Shown here: one piece after another, positions 41,980 through 49,278 of the stretch
Position numbering within the stretch: position 1 is the stretch's first letter
How the letters are laid out: the number at the start of each line of letters is the position of its first letter
NCBI RefSeq assembly: GCF_004138485.1
Contig: NZ_RYEV01000011.1
Location: 1 to 64,000 of the forward strand
Direction of reading: 5' to 3'
DNA: 64,000 nucleotides
From: Peristeroidobacter soli
Lineage (GTDB): Bacteria > Pseudomonadota > Gammaproteobacteria > Steroidobacterales > Steroidobacteraceae
Notes under the pieces: model-generated
Database searches by the model: none
What the model saw: the letters and a program-made list of their open reading frames with translations, nothing else
What the model was told of the DNA's origin: nothing
Program-made: the position numbers and the translations under genes

Positions 41980-42957
41980 ATGAAGATGGAGCAGGTCAGC
42001 GCCAATTGTTTTGCCGTCTTGAATGAAAAGAACCTCGTGTGCGATGCCAATTCGGGCCTCATCAATCTCGGTGGCGGCGTGGTCATCGATACGCAGTCCG
42101 ATCTCGCCCATGCGCGTCAGATGATCGAGATATTCGGCAAGGTCTGGCCGGGCATACCGAAACGCGTGATCAACACTCACGAAGACGCCGATCATGTGTG
42201 GGGGAACCAGCTCTTCAAAGGCGCCGAGATCATTGCCCAGCGCAGGGCGGCGGAACGCATGAAGCACGTCGCCGACCCGCAGGAAACGCAGCAGTTGCTC
42301 AAGGCGGCGAATGGCTCGCTGTCCAGCCTGCTGCTCAAGATGCTTCATCCCGGCGCGCTGGCCATCGCCAAACAGTTGGCGCGGGACTACAACTTCGATG
42401 GCATCGAGCTCGCGCTGCCAACGACCGTGTTCGATGAGCGCTGCGAGCTCAATCTCGACGGTACGCCGGTTCACCTCATCTTCGTGGGGCCATGCCACCA
42501 GGCCGGAGACACGATCGTGCACGTGCCGGAGGAGGGCGTGCTGTTCGCTGGCGACGTGCTCTTCCGCCTGTGCACCCCCATGGGCTGGACCGGCACCTAC
42601 GCAAAATGGATCGAGACGCTCGATCTCATCATCTCGCTCCAGCCAAAAATCGTGGTGCCCGGACATGGGCCGGTGTGCGGGCTCGACGCGGTGGCGCAGA
42701 TGAAGGCCTACCTCGAATACATGCGCAGCGAATCCAAGCGCTGCTTCGAGAAAGGGCTGACTTCCCTGCAGGCGTCCGAGCAGATCGACCTCGGACCGTA
42801 TGGCACATGGCGTGCCCCGGCACGTCTCTATCTGAATGTCGAGCGGGCCTATCGGGAATTCCGCCATGAACCGTCGGACAAACCTTGGGATTCGGCGAAG
42901 AGCTTCGACGCCATTTACAGAGTCGCTAAAGCGCGCGGCATCGAGGTTGAGTTCTGA
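41980..42957 (+). CDS. MBL-fold metallo-hydrolase
   Basis: A 325-residue metallo-beta-lactamase-fold enzyme without signal peptide. The metal motif reads NTHEDADHVWGNQLF: His67 and Asp71-His72 are canonical, but the usual second histidine is Asp69. Variants of this kind (THxDxDHxWGNQ) occur in a recognised branch of the superfamily, so activity is still likely with altered metal binding. Further ligands are in CHQAGDTIVHVP, LFAGDVLF and PGHGPVCG. It follows the transporter gene by 55 nt and may open or hydrolyse an imported substrate; substrate unknown. Confidence 0.88.
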   Translation: MKMEQVSANCFAVLNEKNLVCDANSGLINLGGGVVIDTQSDLAHARQMIEIFGKVWPGIPKRVINTHEDADHVWGNQLFKGAEIIAQRRAAERMKHVADPQETQQLLKAANGSLSSLLLKMLHPGALAIAKQLARDYNFDGIELALPTTVFDERCELNLDGTPVHLIFVGPCHQAGDTIVHVPEEGVLFAGDVLFRLCTPMGWTGTYAKWIETLDLIISLQPKIVVPGHGPVCGLDAVAQMKAYLEYMRSESKRCFEKGLTSLQASEQIDLGPYGTWRAPARLYLNVERAYREFRHEPSDKPWDSAKSFDAIYRVAKARGIEVEF

Positions 42958-43035
42958 GCTGGTCAACCTGGCAGGACGACGTTGGCTGTGGCCGACGCTG
43001 TTGATGATCGAGTTGTTGGACAGTACGCCCTGATA

Positions 43036-43049
43036 ATCAATTCGCCCCA
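43036..43049. repeat. 14-bp sequence also present at 54676-54689
   Basis: The 14 bases ATCAATTCGCCCCA occur here, after the MBL-fold gene, and again at 54676-54689 after the VapC toxin gene, both in noncoding DNA on the same strand. Flanking bases differ. It may be part of a small repeat or element end, or chance. Confidence 0.4.
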
Positions 43050-43080
43050 GGCACGGTGCGGGTACGTAAAGAGTTCGCTT

Positions 43081-43809
43081 TCAGCGCGACGCGCGGCTTG
43101 CGGCGTCGATCGCCTTGCGCATATCGGGCATGGCGCCTTCGATGGCCTTGTCGATGCATTTTCTCTTGGTGTCGCCTTCGGCGGCGACGGGATATTTCTG
43201 CTCCAGCTCGGTGCAGGCGGAATACGCTGCATCTCGGATGCGAGTATCGAGAACCTTCTCGCCTGAGGCTGTTGCCAGGCTGATGTCTGTATAGCTGACC
43301 ACACGTTTAGCCGTGACAACCTGAGTCTTCTCGCCGCGATCACCGCGCGCGGCCTCGACTGTGATCCCCTCTCTCGTCTGTATCCCAGGAGGCGGGGCGA
43401 CATACGCAGGCCCGCGTTGCTCGGCGGCGTCGATTGCTTTCTGCGCATCGGCCATAGCGCTTGCAACAGCATCATCGATACATTTCTGAGTGGTGTCGCC
43501 CTCAGCCGCGATCTGATACTTCTGGTCCAACTCGCTGCAGGCGGAAGTTGCCGCATCCCGGATGCGAGTCTTGAATACCTGCACGCCCGAGGGCGTCGTG
43601 AGGCTCAGACCGGCATAACTCACTAGGCGCTTTGTCGAGACAGTTCTGGTCTCGGCGCCAATTGCGGAACGGCCGAGGCTCGTGGCTTTCACAATGATCT
43701 CCTCCTGGGCGGCGTGCTCCTGTGCGGTTACCGCGCAGGGTATTGCGGTCATCGCAAAAGCAAGCGCCACGGAGGCGAGCGTTGGAGGTTGGCAAGTATG
43801 GCTGCGCAT
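43081..43809 (-). CDS. Secreted protein with two UrcA-like domains
   Basis: A 242-residue protein with a signal peptide (about 1-30, ending AVTAQ) and two copies of a UrcA-like module of about 90 residues. The first copy holds RTVSTKRLVSYAGLSLTTPS and ATSACSELDQKYQ; the second holds VTAKRVVSYTDISLATASGE and AYSACTELEQKYP. UrcA proteins are usually a single such domain; the two copies are also clearly alike at DNA level. Each has two conserved cysteines (SAC..., KCID) expected to form a disulfide. Role unknown. Start at 43809 is preferred over 43824 because GGGAA precedes it. Confidence 0.75.
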   Translation of the reverse strand: MRSHTCQPPTLASVALAFAMTAIPCAVTAQEHAAQEEIIVKATSLGRSAIGAETRTVSTKRLVSYAGLSLTTPSGVQVFKTRIRDAATSACSELDQKYQIAAEGDTTQKCIDDAVASAMADAQKAIDAAEQRGPAYVAPPPGIQTREGITVEAARGDRGEKTQVVTAKRVVSYTDISLATASGEKVLDTRIRDAAYSACTELEQKYPVAAEGDTKRKCIDKAIEGAMPDMRKAIDAASRASR

Positions 43810-44087
43810 GGAGAGTTCCCGCATCGGACGATCACTGAGCTCATGATTGCCATGACGCTCGACTGAGACTCTCAACGTGACAAACATGAGGTTGCGCCGG
43901 CTGCCGATCGAGCCACATTCGTACCGAGGGCAGGCTGCGGATCACGCCACCTCGATCGTCAGTTCTGAGATGTGTCTTCTCGGCATCGTTCGACGACTTT
44001 CGCTCGGCCCATGCCGGCTGCCCCCTCTACATACAGACCCATGCTGCGGCTCATTACACGATCGATAGAACGTCGGGAGTGAGTGGG

Positions 44088-45215
44088 ATGTCACAGCATT
44101 TGAATCGCAGCAGAGCTGGTTACGGTCGCGTATTGCTCCCAGGCGTGTTCTTGTGCGTGCTGAGCGCCGAGGTCAGTACAGCGCAACTCGACGATGCCTA
44201 TTTGTTTCACGACTCGCACTTTCACCTGACGAACTACGTGCAGAAGGGCACGGACATTCGCGACTATCTCGCAATCATGGGCGACAAGATCGGCCGCTCG
44301 ACGCTGTTTGGCATTCCCTTGCAGCAAACCTGGTCACACGAGAACTCCGGCGATTTCGCCCCGACGTATTACCTGCAATCCGACGCGCCGTTGTATTACT
44401 ACTCGTTCACGGACGCGTACATCGCGATGGCCTACCGCTCGCTGACACCGGAACAGCAACAGCGACTCGACCCGATGATCACGGGATTCAACCCGGCGGA
44501 CATGTACGGCGTCGATCATATTAGGCGCGTGCTCGAAACATTTCCCGGCGTGTTCACCGGCATCGGTGAATTCACGATTCACAAAGAGTTCGTCTCCTCG
44601 AAGGTGGCCGGCGAGATTGCGAGCCTGGCCGACCCGGCGCTCGACCGCATCCTGGACTTTGCCGCCGAAGTCGGACTGGTCGTGATCCTTCACAGCGACA
44701 TCGACATGCCCTTTGCCAAGGTCAACGAGGAGCCGGTGTTCTTGTCGCAGATGAAGTTGCTACTGCGCCGCCATCCGAAGGCGACGATCATTTGGGCGCA
44801 TACGGGCCTGGGACGCGTCGTCCATCCGGTGCAGGTGCAAGCCGTCGCGGGTTCAGCCGAGCGCGATGCCAATCACCTCGAGATCATCTCCGGCATGATC
44901 GAGGACCCGACACTGCGGCATGTTTACTTCGACATCTCATGGGACGAGGTCGCGAAGTACGCGGTCTCCTCGCCGGAGGTCGAACGCAGGACGGCTGCGG
45001 CGTTCAACAAGTACTCGGATCGCTTTCTGTTCGGCACGGACAATGTCGCGCCTCAGGATCAAGCAACCCAGCTGCGGGTCTTTCACATGTGGGATCCGGT
45101 GTTCGCGCGGCTGACGCCAGCAGCCAGCCGCGCCATTCGAAAAGGCAACTACGAACGACTCTTCGATGCAGCTCGCCAACGTGTGCGCGCGTGGGAAAAG
45201 GCGAACGTCAAATGA
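44088..45215 (+). CDS. Secreted amidohydrolase-2-type metal hydrolase
   Basis: A 375-residue TIM-barrel metal-dependent hydrolase with an N-terminal signal sequence (ending VSTAQ). It has the first metal motif as HDSHFHLTNY (H-x-x-H-x-H), a later VVILHSD, then WAHTGLGR and the C-terminal FLFGTDNVAP, all in the order of the amidohydrolase-2 family, whose members often hydrolyse or decarboxylate ring compounds. The start at 44088 has GGGAG 8 nt upstream; GTG 44079 is in frame. Its stop overlaps the porin start by 4 nt (ATGA), so they are coupled. Confidence 0.87.
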   Translation: MSQHLNRSRAGYGRVLLPGVFLCVLSAEVSTAQLDDAYLFHDSHFHLTNYVQKGTDIRDYLAIMGDKIGRSTLFGIPLQQTWSHENSGDFAPTYYLQSDAPLYYYSFTDAYIAMAYRSLTPEQQQRLDPMITGFNPADMYGVDHIRRVLETFPGVFTGIGEFTIHKEFVSSKVAGEIASLADPALDRILDFAAEVGLVVILHSDIDMPFAKVNEEPVFLSQMKLLLRRHPKATIIWAHTGLGRVVHPVQVQAVAGSAERDANHLEIISGMIEDPTLRHVYFDISWDEVAKYAVSSPEVERRTAAAFNKYSDRFLFGTDNVAPQDQATQLRVFHMWDPVFARLTPAASRAIRKGNYERLFDAARQRVRAWEKANVK

Positions 45216-46714
45216 TGGCTGTGGCGAATCGAGCTTGGCTAACGGTGGCCAGTCTCGCCGCGCCGATTTGGGCGTTCGCTCAGGCGCCGGCGTCAATCGG
45301 CACCGAAGAGCGGCAAAGTATCGAGAAGCAGTTGATCGAGCTGCGTGAAATGCGACGGGACATGGTCCGCCGCATGCAGGATTGGGATGAGCGTATCGCC
45401 GCGCTCGAGACCGAGCTTCAGGCCGCGTTGCCGGAATCCGCCGCTCAGCGCTCGCCAGGTGCTCCGGTCTCCACGATCGGCGAGCCACCGACGGAAGGCA
45501 ACGTTGCGCAAAAGGATCGCTGGGGTGCATTCGAACCTGGTCGGGGCTTCGTGCTCGCCCGCACCGAGCTGGGTGAGGTCGACTTCAGCGTCTTCAGCTA
45601 TGTGCGCTACCTCAATCAGCGCGCGCTCGACCACGACTACACTGATGCGTTCGGCCGCACGACGCGACTCGATCTGCGCAACGACATTCAGTTTCAGAAA
45701 GTGACGCTGAACTTCAAGGGTTGGTTCATCGATCCCGACTTTCGCTACCTCTTCTACACCTGGACTTCGAACACCAGCCAAGGAGATCCCGCGCAAGTCG
45801 TCGTTGCGGGAAACTTGAGCTACACGTTCAACGAGCATCTGTCGCTCGCCGCGGGAATCGGTGCGTTGCCGACGACGCGCTCGACGAATTCCACGTTTCC
45901 GAATTGGCTCAAGAACGATCACCGAACGATTGCGGACGAGTTCTTCCGTGGCTCATATACGACTGGCGTATGGGCCTCAGGTACGATCGTTCCCGGACTT
46001 CGCTATCGCGCGATGATCGGCAACAATCTGAGCCAGCTCGGAGTCAACGCCGCGCAGTTGGACGACAGCTTCAACACAGCATCCGCGGCGGTGTGGTGGA
46101 TGCCCACGACCGGCGAATACGGTCCCGGTGCGGGTCTCGGCGATTTCGAGCAGCATGAGCGCCCCGCAACTCTGCTCGGCGCTCACTTCACTCACAGCCG
46201 CGAGGATGCGCAGGCGCAGCCGGGGACGGAAGGTTTCGAGAATTCGCAGCTGCGCCTGTCGGATGGCACGCTGATCTTCAGCCGTGATCCGTTCGGCACG
46301 GGCGGCGTCATTCGCAAGGCGACTTACGAGATGCTGGCGCTCAACTCCGGCGTCAAGTACCGCGGCTGGTCGCTGGAGGGCGAGTTCTACTACCGCTGGC
46401 TCGATGACTTCCTGACCGTTGGGCCGATCCCGGTCTCCGAACTCACCGATTACGGCTTTCAAGTGCAAGGATCGACTATGCTATTGCCGCGGAGGCTGCA
46501 GGCCTATGCGGCGTACTCGAAGATTTTCGGCGACTACGGCGAGCCCTGGGATGTGAGCGTCGGCGTGAACTGGTTCCCGTTCGAGCGCAAGGAAACGCAC
46601 TTCAGCGTTCAAGCTCTCTACTTGAAGGACTCACCGGTCGGGTACAGCAGCGTGCCGTTCGCCGTCGGCGGCAACGGCTGGGTGCTCTCGACCGACGCCA
46701 TCGTGAACTTCTAG
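45212..46714 (+). CDS. Outer-membrane porin with N-terminal coiled coil
   Basis: A 500-residue secreted protein. After the signal peptide (ending FAQAPA) comes a short coiled coil (EERQSIEKQLIELREMRRDM and onward to about residue 75), then a long beta-barrel region with FEPGRGFVLARTELGEVDFS and the closing Phe of WVLSTDAIVNF. A coiled coil before a barrel is seen in phosphate-selective-type porins (OprO/P) and similar proteins. It shares a 4-nt overlap with the amidohydrolase, so it may bring in that enzyme's substrate. The frame is open upstream, but those codons lie inside the amidohydrolase gene. Confidence 0.85.
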   Translation: MMAVANRAWLTVASLAAPIWAFAQAPASIGTEERQSIEKQLIELREMRRDMVRRMQDWDERIAALETELQAALPESAAQRSPGAPVSTIGEPPTEGNVAQKDRWGAFEPGRGFVLARTELGEVDFSVFSYVRYLNQRALDHDYTDAFGRTTRLDLRNDIQFQKVTLNFKGWFIDPDFRYLFYTWTSNTSQGDPAQVVVAGNLSYTFNEHLSLAAGIGALPTTRSTNSTFPNWLKNDHRTIADEFFRGSYTTGVWASGTIVPGLRYRAMIGNNLSQLGVNAAQLDDSFNTASAAVWWMPTTGEYGPGAGLGDFEQHERPATLLGAHFTHSREDAQAQPGTEGFENSQLRLSDGTLIFSRDPFGTGGVIRKATYEMLALNSGVKYRGWSLEGEFYYRWLDDFLTVGPIPVSELTDYGFQVQGSTMLLPRRLQAYAAYSKIFGDYGEPWDVSVGVNWFPFERKETHFSVQALYLKDSPVGYSSVPFAVGGNGWVLSTDAIVNF

Positions 46715-46815
46715 CTTGCAACGCTCGCCATTGCGAAGAACTGCGCGAGCTGATCGACGGCCAAGCGAGCGAGGACAGTGTGGCGTAAGGTTTCCATCGT
46801 ATGCTGCGTCAACAT
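46711..46815 (-). mobile_element. istB: Relic: start of IstB (IS21-family helper ATPase)
   Basis: The minus-strand frame from 46815 begins MLTQHTMETLRHTVLARLA, the typical N-terminus of IstB, and diverges after about 25 codons, ending at a stop inside the porin's end. It starts 13 nt after the IstA relic, as in intact IS21 elements. Almost all of IstB including its Walker motifs is missing. Confidence 0.7.
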
Positions 46816-46828
46816 GAGGCCTCCGATG

Positions 46829-47105
46829 TTAGTTGTAATACTCTGCGCCACGTACATTGGGATGCTTGGGCAGATCGAGCGGTTCAGGCGCCGCCGCTGA
46901 GTGCTGGTCACGCCCGGTCTTCAAGATCGACAGCACACTCTTGCGAGTGGGACTTTGTAACTTCACCGCTACGGCGCTCGCTGCCTCGAGTCGCGCCTGT
47001 CCGTACTGCCGTGACAGCGACAGCAGTCCCAGACACGCCCGATAACCCTGCTCCGGGTGGGGCTTGCTCTTCAATAGATGCTCAACGACTGCGCCGGTGT
47101 GGTTC
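46829..47105 (-). mobile_element. istA: Relic: C-terminus of IstA (IS21-family transposase)
   Basis: About 90 codons on the minus strand match the C-terminal part of IstA: HTGAVVEHLLKSKPHPEQGY, RACLGLLSLSRQYGQARLEA, RKSVLSILKTGRDQ and LDLPKHPNVRGAEYYN with a stop at 46829. Everything upstream, including the DDE catalytic domain, is gone; the match ends at about 47105, where a different transposase relic on the plus strand takes over. Together with the IstB start it is a remnant of one IS21-type element. Confidence 0.8.
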
Positions 47106-47161
47106 AGGCCAACCGAATACTCGCTGGATTGCACCACGAGTACTCGTTGGCGCGCGCGTGA
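47105..47161 (+). mobile_element. Relic: C-terminal tip of the integrase-type transposase (copy 3)
   Basis: The plus strand reads QANRILAGLHHEYSLARA followed by a stop at 47159-47161. The same ending, GELHHAYSLARA, is seen in the relic at 30843-31117. It is therefore the 3' end of the same transposase family, joined head-on to the IstA relic. Only the last 19 codons remain. Confidence 0.6.
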
Positions 47162-47163
47162 AC

Positions 47164-47440
47164 AAGATCGACTCGGCCAAGAGCGGTCTGGCTGAGATAG
47201 TTGCGGACCACAACCGACAGTCCGACCGGTTCGGCGAGAACGAGATCGCGTTCATGTCGGAGCGAGGCAGGTTCTATATCGCGTCCGTGTCTGAAACGGG
47301 TTGGCCCTATATTCAACATCGCGTGGGCCGAGGCGATTTCTCGGGGGCATCGACGATCGCACGCTCTCGTTCGCCGACTATCGCGGGAACCGCCAATACA
47401 TCGGCACGGGCAGCTTCATGGCGAACGAGCAAGAGATTGC
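47164..47440 (+). pseudogene. Relic of a pyridoxamine-5'-phosphate-oxidase-like flavin protein
   Basis: From about 47170 one frame reads a PNPOx-type N-terminal half: GLAEIVADHNRQSDRFGENE, AFMSERGRFYIASVSETGWP and YIQHR. Near 47317 a frame change is needed to continue into FLGGIDDRTLSFADYRGNRQ and YIGTGSFMANE, the next conserved block of the family. The rest of the gene is lost, and the N-terminus abuts a transposase relic. Such proteins bind FMN and reduce small molecules; this copy is dead. Confidence 0.75.
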
Positions 47441-47559
47441 CGAGGCTGTCCAGCCGGCTGCGTCGTATCCGTGCATGATGACTCGCGCCATGCATGAGGA
47501 CTGCTCGAGCCTCGAATGTTACTTTTTACTCACGGCTGGAGCGCTGATCTCGTCTCGGC

Positions 47560-48576
47560 TCAACGTCTGCGGATCGTCACCGCCTCGCCGTCATTCCCCA
47601 CCACGATTTCCGGGTCGTGCCGCAGGAATTCCAGCAGCGCCTGTGGGTCGTCGGCATTGAAGACGCCGTTGAGTTCGCGTTGCGCGACTTGCGGATCATC
47701 GATACGGATCTGCATGCGATTGAAGCGATTGAACTCGCTGGCGACGCTGCTCAGCGAGGCGCCCCGAAAATCCAACTTGCGCTGACGCCAGGCGATCTGG
47801 CGCGCCACCTCATCCGCCGAGTGTAGCGCCACACGGCCATCGTTGCGAATATCCGCAACCTGGCCAGCGGCCAACAACTGTGCCGCGCCATTCTTCGGAG
47901 AGATCCGTACGATGCCTTCCACAACGGCAACGGTGGTCATCTCATGGCGGCGATAAACGTTGAATTCGGTACCGACGGCCTGAATGACCGCGTGTTCGGT
48001 GATGACGCGAAAGGGACGGCTCGCGTCGTGCTCGACGGAGAACAGCGCTTCGCCGTCGAGCAGACGGACGTCTCTCGTCGCCGCCGAAAGATCCACCTCG
48101 ATACGTGAGCGCGCATTCAATTCGATCCGCGACGCATCCTGAAGCTTGATCGTGCGTTGTTCGCCGATTGCAGTTGTGTAGCGCGGCGTCAGCAGTGCGC
48201 CGGCGATCAGCCAGGTGAGCAATGCCACGGCGGCAAGCCCTGCGGCAAGGCGCAGCTTGGAGAAATGCGTCGGCAATTTCTCCGGCATCGAAGCGGGCGG
48301 CCTCGTGACTGAGGCCGAGGCGGATGCATTCAACGCCACGATGTTGGAAGCTTCCTCTGCCGACCATTCACCGATGAGCCGGCCGGCGTCGATGCTGCTT
48401 GCCCCCTTCAGTGCGTCCAGTTCCTGGTAGGCGGCCGAGACCAGCAGAAAGTTCTCCACATGAAGCGGTGACTGCGACAGCCAGGCCGAGAACTCCGCTT
48501 TGCATCCGGCGGTCGGCTCCGCTTCCAGTCGAATCAGCCAGCCGGCTGCGTCTTCGGTGATCTGTCGTACGTCCAT
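47560..48576 (-). CDS. fecR: FecR-family anti-sigma factor
   Basis: A 338-residue FecR protein. The N-terminal cytoplasmic part binds the sigma factor (AAGWLIRLEAEPTAGCKAEFSAWL), one membrane helix follows near 125-147 (LAAGLAAVALLTWLIAGALL), then the periplasmic FecR domain (TTAIGEQRTIKLQDASRIELN and VRLLDGEALFSVEHD) and a C-terminal STN-like region contacting the receptor. It would hold the adjacent sigma factor inactive until the TonB receptor binds its ligand. It starts 4 nt after the sigma gene. Length and motifs are normal. Confidence 0.93.
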   Translation of the reverse strand: MDVRQITEDAAGWLIRLEAEPTAGCKAEFSAWLSQSPLHVENFLLVSAAYQELDALKGASSIDAGRLIGEWSAEEASNIVALNASASASVTRPPASMPEKLPTHFSKLRLAAGLAAVALLTWLIAGALLTPRYTTAIGEQRTIKLQDASRIELNARSRIEVDLSAATRDVRLLDGEALFSVEHDASRPFRVITEHAVIQAVGTEFNVYRRHEMTTVAVVEGIVRISPKNGAAQLLAAGQVADIRNDGRVALHSADEVARQIAWRQRKLDFRGASLSSVASEFNRFNRMQIRIDDPQVAQRELNGVFNADDPQALLEFLRHDPEIVVGNDGEAVTIRRR

Positions 48577-48580
48577 GTGG

Positions 48581-49126
48581 TTATGCCTTTGGTCCGGTGT
48601 TGTCGAATTCGTGCTTGAACTGGGCGACCGCACGAATCAGGTAGGTGTAGACGGTCGCCTTGCTCAGGTTCAGTCGCTGCGCGATCTCCTCCGGGGAGAG
48701 GCCGTCGCGCTTTCTCAGTAGCAGCACGATCTGATAGCTCTTGGGCAAGCGCCGCAGGACGGTGTCGATCTGCTGTGCCGTGCTGATGCGTTCGCTCACC
48801 TCATCCCGCCAGACATCATCCGAGCGCTCGGCGAGCCCGTCGGCGACTTCGGAGTCGAAGGTCACGTGGTTGCGGCGCTGGCGGACATGAAACTCGTAAA
48901 CGAGATTGGACGCCAGCCGGTAGAGCAGCGCCTGCGGCTCCCGGATGGTTTCCTGGGCCGAGATCTGCAGGAAACGCAGGTAGGCGTCCTGCGAAATGTC
49001 ATCGGCGTCGCGCGGGTTGCGCAGCCGAAACACCAGGAATCGATGTAGTCGCTCACGGTACTGCTCGAAGGCCGATTGCGCGGCGGCGCGTACGGACTCA
49101 TTCTCATCGAAGCGGATGGGACTCAT
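48581..49126 (-). CDS. fecI: FecI-like ECF RNA polymerase sigma factor
   Basis: A 181-residue ECF sigma factor. Region 2 shows RFLVFRLRNPRDADDISQDAYLRFL and region 4 shows LRRLPKSYQIVLLLRKRDGLS with the helix-turn-helix SPEEIAQRLNLSKATVYTYL. It is paired with FecR just downstream and diverges from a TonB receptor with a signalling domain, the classic cell-surface signalling arrangement. It should switch on the receptor gene when the ligand is present. Confidence 0.94.
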   Translation of the reverse strand: MSPIRFDENESVRAAAQSAFEQYRERLHRFLVFRLRNPRDADDISQDAYLRFLQISAQETIREPQALLYRLASNLVYEFHVRQRRNHVTFDSEVADGLAERSDDVWRDEVSERISTAQQIDTVLRRLPKSYQIVLLLRKRDGLSPEEIAQRLNLSKATVYTYLIRAVAQFKHEFDNTGPKA

Positions 49127-49152
49127 GCCTCAGGAGAAGACGCTAGGTTCCT

Positions 49153-49215
49153 GGACAGTGAGACTGTCCGGGCACGATACTTTAGGGACAGAATTTTATT
49201 TCGATCTCTAAAGTA
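49153..49215. promoter_or_regulatory. Inverted repeats between sigma factor and TonB receptor
   Basis: Two dyads lie in the divergent region: a perfect 7-bp inverted repeat GGACAGT-GAG-ACTGTCC (49153-49169), and an 8-bp pair TACTTTAG (49178-49185) and CTAAAGTA (49208-49215) spaced by 22 bp. They could be operator sites, a hairpin in an untranslated leader, or the end of a repetitive palindromic element (the GGGACAGAATTTTATTT core resembles ones I have seen with REP-type sequences). The dyads are directly visible; their role is not known. Confidence 0.4.
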
Positions 49216-49278
49216 CCCGCCCCGCACAGTCTACTCGACCAAGAGCGGTCAACATTACACCGCCATGGGGAGTCGACG

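Noticed and set aside
41980-42957. MBL-fold gene as an inactive enzyme because of Asp69 in the HxHxDH site
   Set aside because: The same change occurs in a known branch of the superfamily and the other ligands are present, so loss of activity is not supported.
44792-45211. N-terminal extension of the porin frame
   Set aside because: Lies wholly inside the amidohydrolase gene and lacks a signal peptide; the ATG at 45212 is followed by one.
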